Source: Deltaproteobacteria bacterium
Lineage (GTDB): Bacteria; Desulfobacterota; DSM-4660; Desulfatiglandales; HGW-15
Assembly: GCA_020060215.1 (NCBI GenBank)
Contig: JAGVAP010000115.1
Span: 1 to 64,000 of the forward strand
Length of the DNA stretch: 64,000 nt
Direction: 5' to 3'
The notes under the pieces were generated by a model. That model worked only from the letters and a program-made list of their open reading frames with translations. It made no database searches and was not told the origin of the DNA. Position 1 is the stretch's first letter, and every line of letters starts with the position of its first letter. Below, piece by piece: positions 59,548 through 64,000 of this stretch. The position numbers and the translations under genes were made by a program.

Positions 59548-60378
59548 TCAAGGACCCGCCCCGGAGCGGTTTGCGGCATCACGGCCATGTCGGCCGTCAA
59601 GAGGTTCCCTGGAACTTGAGCGGCCATGGTCGCCCTTCGGTTTCTCCGTCATCGGGACAAATCGCACGGGGAGGGTCCTCTTCTCGGTCACCCCGTCTCG
59701 ATGCTTTGTGACAATGACCATCTGCTGGTGGGTGGTCCCCACAGGTACCACCATTCTTCCGCTGATCGCAAGCTGCTCGACCAGCTCCTTGGGGATCTCA
59801 TCCGGGGCCGCCGTGACGATGATGGCATCGAAAGGACCGTGTTCCGGCCAGCCCAGGTATCCGTTGCCGGTCTTCACGAAGATGTTCCTGTAACCCAGTT
59901 CGTTGAGAAGACGACGAGCGGATTCCGCCAGTTCCGGAAGGATCTCGATCGTGTAGACCTCCCCCGCCAGCTCTGCAAGGATGGCGGCCTGATATCCCGA
60001 GCCGGTCCCGATCTCCAGGACCTTCATTTCCCTGGTCACGGCCGCGGCGGCCGTCATATAGGCGACGATGAAGGGTTGAGAGATGGTCTGTCCCGATCCA
60101 ATGGGCAGCGGTCGATCGGCGTAGGCGAGATGCCTGAGAGATGCGGGGACAAACCTGTGGCGCGGTACCCTTGCCATGGTCTTCAGGACTGAAGGCTCGG
60201 TGATCCCGCGGCCGCGGATCTGGTCCTCGACCATTCGGCGCCGGGGTTCTTCGTGTTCATCGGTCGGGATGTCTGCGGCCCGGACCTGTGGTACAGGGAC
60301 CGGACCCTTTTCCGGGAAGAACGGAGAGGACAGCAAAAGAAAGGAGAGGAGGAGAAACAGGGGTCTTGATCTTCTCAT
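59548..60378 (-). CDS. pcm: Exported protein-L-isoaspartate O-methyltransferase
   Basis: Pcm methylates isoaspartyl residues to start protein repair. From ATG 60378 the 276-aa product begins with a signal-type segment (MRRSRPLFLLLSFLLLSSPFF) and then the Pcm body: RGITEPSVLKTMARVPRHRFVP, ISQPFIVAYMT, MKVLEIGTGSGYQAAILAEL (motif I), EVYTIEILPEL, LVVPVGTTHQQ. Pcm of Gram-negatives is usually cytoplasmic; a secreted or membrane-anchored form is uncommon but known. An in-frame ATG at 60432 overlaps the upstream gene stop; it would weaken the signal. Confidence 0.85.
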   Translation of the reverse strand: MRRSRPLFLLLSFLLLSSPFFPEKGPVPVPQVRAADIPTDEHEEPRRRMVEDQIRGRGITEPSVLKTMARVPRHRFVPASLRHLAYADRPLPIGSGQTISQPFIVAYMTAAAAVTREMKVLEIGTGSGYQAAILAELAGEVYTIEILPELAESARRLLNELGYRNIFVKTGNGYLGWPEHGPFDAIIVTAAPDEIPKELVEQLAISGRMVVPVGTTHQQMVIVTKHRDGVTEKRTLPVRFVPMTEKPKGDHGRSSSREPLDGRHGRDAANRSGAGP

Positions 60379-60431
60379 GGGATACCCGCCACAAGGATCG
60401 GATTCATAGAAGATACCATTTTTCCGATCCA

Positions 60432-61448
60432 TCAGGTAGAGGTGTTCTCACCCCTTTGGGCGGTAGCCCGGTTTTCTTGTTCCAGCCAGTCGCGGATCCT
60501 TTTGGCGTCGCCGATGCGGCCCCCTCGTCCGTTGGAGTCGAGCAGGACGATGATCACGTCCTGTTCGGCAATGGTGGTCTGCATCACCAGGCAATGACCG
60601 GCCTCATTGATGTACCCGGTTTTCGATACGCCGATTTCCCAATCCTTGCTCCTGGTCAGGCTGTTGGTATTGTTGAAGGCCATGGATCGCTGCACGGTTC
60701 GGGAAATCCTCTTGACCCTGCCGTTCCTGCGTACACGCACCACCTGGGTGCGAGGGACTGCTAGAAAATAGGTGCCGGTACTGGTGATCTCACGGATCAG
60801 GGGGTATTGACAGGCGGCATCGACCATCTTCACCAGATCGGCGGCCGTGGCGCGGTTCCCGCTGCTGAGACCCGTCCCGTCGACGAAGCGGCTGTCCTTC
60901 ATCCCGATCTCCGTCGCTTTTTGGTTCATGGCGGCGACAAACGGCCCCAGCCCGCCCGGATAGGTGCGGCCCAGCGCAGCGGCGGCGCGGTTCTCGGAAG
61001 CGATCAATGCCAGGTGGATCAACTGTTCGCGCGTCAAGCTGGACCCCAGAGGCAACCGGGAACCGGTGTACTTGATGCGGTCCACATCGTCATCACTGAT
61101 CTCGATCACTTCGTCCAGTGACGCTCCGGCATCCAGCGTCACCATGGCGGTCATCAACTTGGTGATGGAGGCAATCGAAGCGGGGAGGTCGACGTTCTTG
61201 GCATAAAGCACCATCCCGCTTTTCTGCTCCACCACCAGTGCGGCAGATGCGCGGAGGTCCGGTTCATGGATCCTCGAGGCCTCGGTTGAGACAGACCTGG
61301 CCTTGGCCCTCGGTTTGGACTTCGACCCGGCTCTCTTGGATTTCTCCGAGAAACTCCTCTCCCGGCTTTCGGCCTGCGCTTCCGTACTGATCAAGACCGG
61401 TACTATGATGAAAGCGATCAGAGTGAGCAACAAGAGTGATCTTTTCAA
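60432..61448 (-). CDS. D-alanyl-D-alanine carboxypeptidase/endopeptidase (PBP7/PbpG-like)
   Basis: A periplasmic low-molecular-weight penicillin-binding protein that trims peptidoglycan peptides. The 338-aa product has a signal peptide (LLLLTLIAFIIVPVLISTEAQA), a basic linker, and the three active-site motifs S94-x-x-K97 (SITK), S151-E-N153 and KTG (SKTGYINEAG). Family length fits (about 310-330). The start is TTG 61448 with GGGAG upstream. It is 54 bp from pcm on the same strand and is probably in one operon with it. Confidence 0.9.
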   Translation of the reverse strand: MKRSLLLLTLIAFIIVPVLISTEAQAESRERSFSEKSKRAGSKSKPRAKARSVSTEASRIHEPDLRASAALVVEQKSGMVLYAKNVDLPASIASITKLMTAMVTLDAGASLDEVIEISDDDVDRIKYTGSRLPLGSSLTREQLIHLALIASENRAAAALGRTYPGGLGPFVAAMNQKATEIGMKDSRFVDGTGLSSGNRATAADLVKMVDAACQYPLIREITSTGTYFLAVPRTQVVRVRRNGRVKRISRTVQRSMAFNNTNSLTRSKDWEIGVSKTGYINEAGHCLVMQTTIAEQDVIIVLLDSNGRGGRIGDAKRIRDWLEQENRATAQRGENTST

Positions 61449-61850
61449 GTATCAGGCGCTCCCAGCGGCAGTATCAGTTGAATCCTTCTCTCGTCTCTTT
61501 CCGACTCTTCTTCCGCATCCTTTTCGTATGAGACAGCGGACCACTCAACAGCGGCAAAAATCTAGGGAAACGGTTCATCGATGTCAACAAAAAATGAATC
61601 CCCCCAACGGACGAATAGATCGAGGAAGCGGCCTCACGTCATCGCTTTTCTTCTGAACCTTCCGGTCTTATGGCCGATGAGGCTTTTCTCATCTTCTATG
61701 GATTGATTCGTCCCGAGCGTCTTCCACAAGATCCGGGGCGGTCCATTTCTCATAAAAGAGATGTCGGCCCAGGGGTCTTTGGTGTATAAGTTCTCCTCAA
61801 ACTGACTCTCTTTTTCTGGGGAGCATTCTTGAGCCGGAGAGGAAAAAGCA
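61449..61850. other. Divergent intergenic region
   Basis: 402 bp; no gene is supported. The 17-mer CCGGTCTTATGGCCGAT at 61662-61678 is the exact reverse complement of ATCGGCCATAAGACCGG found in attC sites 1 and 6. The rest shows no clear promoter. Confidence 0.45.
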
Positions 61851-63305
61851 TTGCTCGAAGAAGACCGAGGTAAAGGGCACGACCTGGAGATCTTCCTGAA
61901 CCCGGGATCGGTGGCGGTCATCGGCGCCACCGAAAGGCCGGGATCCTGGGGCTCTTTCATCATGGAGGCGCTCCTTTCTCGACCGTACGGGGGAAGGATC
62001 TGCCCGGTGAACCGACGCGCCGAGAAGGTCTACGGGCTCCCTGCGTACCGGGATGTGCGGGAGATCGAGGGACCGGTGGACCTTGTGGTGGTGATCACAC
62101 CCGAGCCATCCGTCGAGGAGACCTTACGCTCTTCCGGGGAAAAAGGGGCTCGCGGGGCGGTGATCATCACGGCAGGGTTCGGGGAGGTGTCCCAAAACGG
62201 CTCGGAGCGGGAGAAGACCGTCTGCGACCTCGCCCGCTCCCTGGACATGAGGATCCTGGGACCGAACGTCAGCGGCGTGTTCGACCTGCACGCGGGCTTC
62301 AACGCGTCCGGCTCCCCCATTCACCATCTGCTGCCGACTCCCCTCGCCGCCGTCTGCCAGGGCGGCTACGCCTTTTACGATCTCCTTGCGTCCGGTTTCT
62401 ACAGGGGGATGGGCGTCGGTCGATTCATCCACACGGGAAACGAATGCGATCTCACGGCCAATGATTTTCTGGAATTTTTCGGCGGACGGTCCGATGTCAG
62501 GGGGATCGTCATGTACATGGAGACCTTCCGGGACGGACGGCGCTTCATCGAGATCGCCCGCAGGGTCACCCGCGAAAAGCCCGTCGTCCTCTACAAAGGG
62601 GGCAAGACCCCGAACAGCGCCAGGGCGGCGGCAAGCCACACGGGCGCCCTGAGCGGGATCAGGGATATCTACGAAGGCGTCTTGAGACAGGCCGGCATCG
62701 TGAGCTCCCCCAGCATGGAACTCCTCCTCCCCCTCGGCCATGCGTTGATCGAACGTCCCCCGATGAAGGGGAACCGGGTCGCCATCGTGACCATGGGCGG
62801 CTCCTGGGGGGTGGCCCTTTCGGACTCCCTGGAGGCGGCGGGACTGGTCGTGCCTGAATTCGGATCCGCGCTCCAGGACAGGCTCAGGTCCATGGGAATG
62901 CCCCCGAGGGCCTCCACCCGGAACCCGGTGGACATAGGGGCATCCGGGCTCTTCTGGGATGCGGAGCTGATGGTCTCGATCGGGGGAGAGGTCCTCGCCT
63001 CCGGGGAGGCGGATGCGCTGGTGCTGCACGGAATCGGGAGGGCAGGACGGGAGGACGACGATGTCCCGGTGGAGAGAGCGCCCTTCCTGGAGACCCAGAA
63101 GGAGATCATCCTCGGGTACACCAGCCTGGAGAAGGAGACCGGGATTCCGGTCCTGATCGGCACTCGGTACTCCCCGTGGGAGAGCCAGGCCATCTTTGAT
63201 CTCAACCGGATGGGGATCCGAACCTTTGACCGGCTGAACGACATCGCCCAACTGTTGGCGTGTCTTTACCGTTACCGGAAGAGAAGAAACGAGTGCTCTT
63301 CCTAG
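61851..63305 (+). CDS. ADP-forming acyl-CoA (acetate-CoA) ligase alpha-type subunit
   Basis: The 484-aa product starts at TTG 61851 (GGAGAGG upstream) and has a CoA-binding Rossmann domain (SVAVIGATERPGSWG, about 20-35) and the succinyl-CoA-ligase-like domain with catalytic phospho-His H263 in SHTGALSG. It lacks the ATP-grasp domain that other acetate-CoA ligases fuse behind, so it needs a separate beta subunit not seen nearby. In anaerobes such enzymes make ATP from acyl-CoA. It could also be a non-catalytic CoA-binding protein. Confidence 0.82.
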   Translation: MLEEDRGKGHDLEIFLNPGSVAVIGATERPGSWGSFIMEALLSRPYGGRICPVNRRAEKVYGLPAYRDVREIEGPVDLVVVITPEPSVEETLRSSGEKGARGAVIITAGFGEVSQNGSEREKTVCDLARSLDMRILGPNVSGVFDLHAGFNASGSPIHHLLPTPLAAVCQGGYAFYDLLASGFYRGMGVGRFIHTGNECDLTANDFLEFFGGRSDVRGIVMYMETFRDGRRFIEIARRVTREKPVVLYKGGKTPNSARAAASHTGALSGIRDIYEGVLRQAGIVSSPSMELLLPLGHALIERPPMKGNRVAIVTMGGSWGVALSDSLEAAGLVVPEFGSALQDRLRSMGMPPRASTRNPVDIGASGLFWDAELMVSIGGEVLASGEADALVLHGIGRAGREDDDVPVERAPFLETQKEIILGYTSLEKETGIPVLIGTRYSPWESQAIFDLNRMGIRTFDRLNDIAQLLACLYRYRKRRNECSS

Positions 63306-63467
63306 GTCAGCTACGTTTTGTCTTCCGGATGCATGCTTGTTGAACCATTCGCCTCTACGTACTCGTTCTGCTCACTTCCTACCCGCCGTTATACAGTGAA
63401 GCACTGATTGTAGGTCTCTCTTCTTTCCCATATAACTGCCTCTCCATAGGAACAAAGGAGGTTGTTT

Positions 63468-63662
63468 ATGGCAAAGAGGTTTGCGCCCGAATACCCCGGG
63501 GAGGTCCTTGGGGGGAAAGAGCTTTTCCGGAAGGATCGGGGCCGGCCGGCAAAGAAGAGTGGTCCGCACCCACGGCACGTCAGTCAGATCATCCACGCCC
63601 TCAACCAAAAGGCCCGCTATGATCTGGCAGGCAGAGAAGGGAAAGCCCGCAGGACGTCTTAG
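63468..63662 (+). CDS. 64-aa protein of unknown function
   Basis: ATG 63468 lies 6 nt behind AGGAGG and opens MAKRFAPEYPGEVLGG, continuing KELFRKDRGRPAKKSG and HVSQIIHALNQKARYDLAGREG. It is basic, probably DNA- or RNA-binding by composition, but no motif is recognised. Strong ribosome site supports a real gene. Confidence 0.55.
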   Translation: MAKRFAPEYPGEVLGGKELFRKDRGRPAKKSGPHPRHVSQIIHALNQKARYDLAGREGKARRTS

Positions 63663-63804
63663 AGAGCAAGCGAACTCGTCCTTTTCTTCTTGGAAAAAGG
63701 GACAACCTTCAGAGAAGCGCGAGCATCCGAGCCTCACCGGGGTCTCCGCCGAGTCCCCTACACCCATCTGTGCGCTCTATGAGATAAGTGGCATTCATTC
63801 GGCC

Positions 63805-63966
63805 CTACTCTGCCGGCTCGAATTGATCCTTCCCGACGCCGCAGACAGGGCAAAGCCAATCATCGGGCAGGTCCTCGAAAGAAGTCTGAGGGGGGATGTT
63901 CGCCTCAGGGTCTCCCTGGGCGGGGTCGTATATGTAATCGCAGATAATACACCGCCATTTCTTCAT
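63805..63966 (-). CDS. Rubredoxin
   Basis: A 53-aa electron carrier with one Fe(SCys)4 centre. From ATG 63966 (AAAGGAGTCGTC upstream) the product has C6-x2-C9 ([12 protein letters not shown]) and C39-x2-C42 ([15 protein letters not shown]), the exact rubredoxin pattern. Too short for many gene callers. It stands at the right edge of the window, next to the 64-aa gene in convergent orientation. Rubredoxins of anaerobes serve oxygen and superoxide reduction or carry electrons to oxidoreductases. Confidence 0.95.
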   Translation of the reverse strand: MKKWRCIICDYIYDPAQGDPEANIPPQTSFEDLPDDWLCPVCGVGKDQFEPAE

Positions 63967-64000
63967 GACGACTCCTTTCGAAGCTCACCTTCCGCGTCAC

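Overview
The window is about 60% GC, densely coded on both strands, and reads as a chromosomal segment of a strictly anaerobic bacterium, most likely of the Desulfobacterota (former Deltaproteobacteria) or a syntrophic relative. This is inferred from gene content: a glycine-reductase-type selenoprotein A, rubredoxin, a 4-hydroxybutyryl-CoA dehydratase, ADP-forming acyl-CoA ligases, two tungsto/molybdopterin enzymes, several radical SAM enzymes and many two-component proteins with a sigma-54 activator. No rRNA, tRNA, prophage, transposase or CRISPR array was seen.

Layout. 0.1-6.3 kb: grdA (its UGA must be read as selenocysteine), an endonuclease V relative, a membrane methyltransferase, a lipoprotein, a B12-binding radical SAM protein and a small Cys-rich protein. 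6.3-15.2 kb: aspartate ammonia-lyase, a hybrid histidine kinase, then abfD and gntR facing a sucC/sucD-like pair, which looks like a 4-hydroxybutyrate/succinate CoA-thioester module. 15.7-23.1 kb: a phospholipase D-VTT fusion, a response regulator-kinase, a 56-aa gene, a PfkB kinase, a small lipoprotein, AmrS and a Met/His-rich periplasmic protein. 23.2-33.1 kb: a diadenylate cyclase, secreted proteins, TreZ, a phosphodiester glycosidase-like protein, a CNNM/CorC-type protein, a decayed PAP2 phosphatase gene and a dCache kinase with two receivers. 33.3-38.4 kb: SLC13 and MFS transporters and a large membrane protein.

38.7-46.8 kb holds two related molybdopterin oxidoreductases of about 700 aa, a metallo-beta-lactamase-fold protein, a 72-aa protein and a GAF-GAF-AAA-Fis sigma-54 activator. 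A good -24/-12 promoter precedes the second oxidoreductase, so the activator probably drives it.

47.6-51.0 kb is the most unusual stretch: six attC-like hairpins with extrahelical bases lie just behind small plus-strand genes (two degraded brnT/brnA toxin-antitoxin pairs, two methyltransferases, a small membrane protein). This is an integron-style gene-cassette array without an integrase in view (CALIN), flanked by dispersed palindromic repeats.

51.4-64 kb: an IorAB-type molybdenum hydroxylase, an AMP-forming acyl-CoA synthetase, a CoA-disulfide-reductase-like flavoprotein, a His-rich secreted protein, an alpha/beta hydrolase, an exported isoaspartyl methyltransferase, a D-Ala-D-Ala peptidase, an ADP-forming acyl-CoA ligase alpha-type protein, a 64-aa protein and rubredoxin. 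Catabolic CoA-thioester chemistry with anaerobic redox enzymes is the common theme. Short dispersed palindromic repeats occupy many intergenic gaps.
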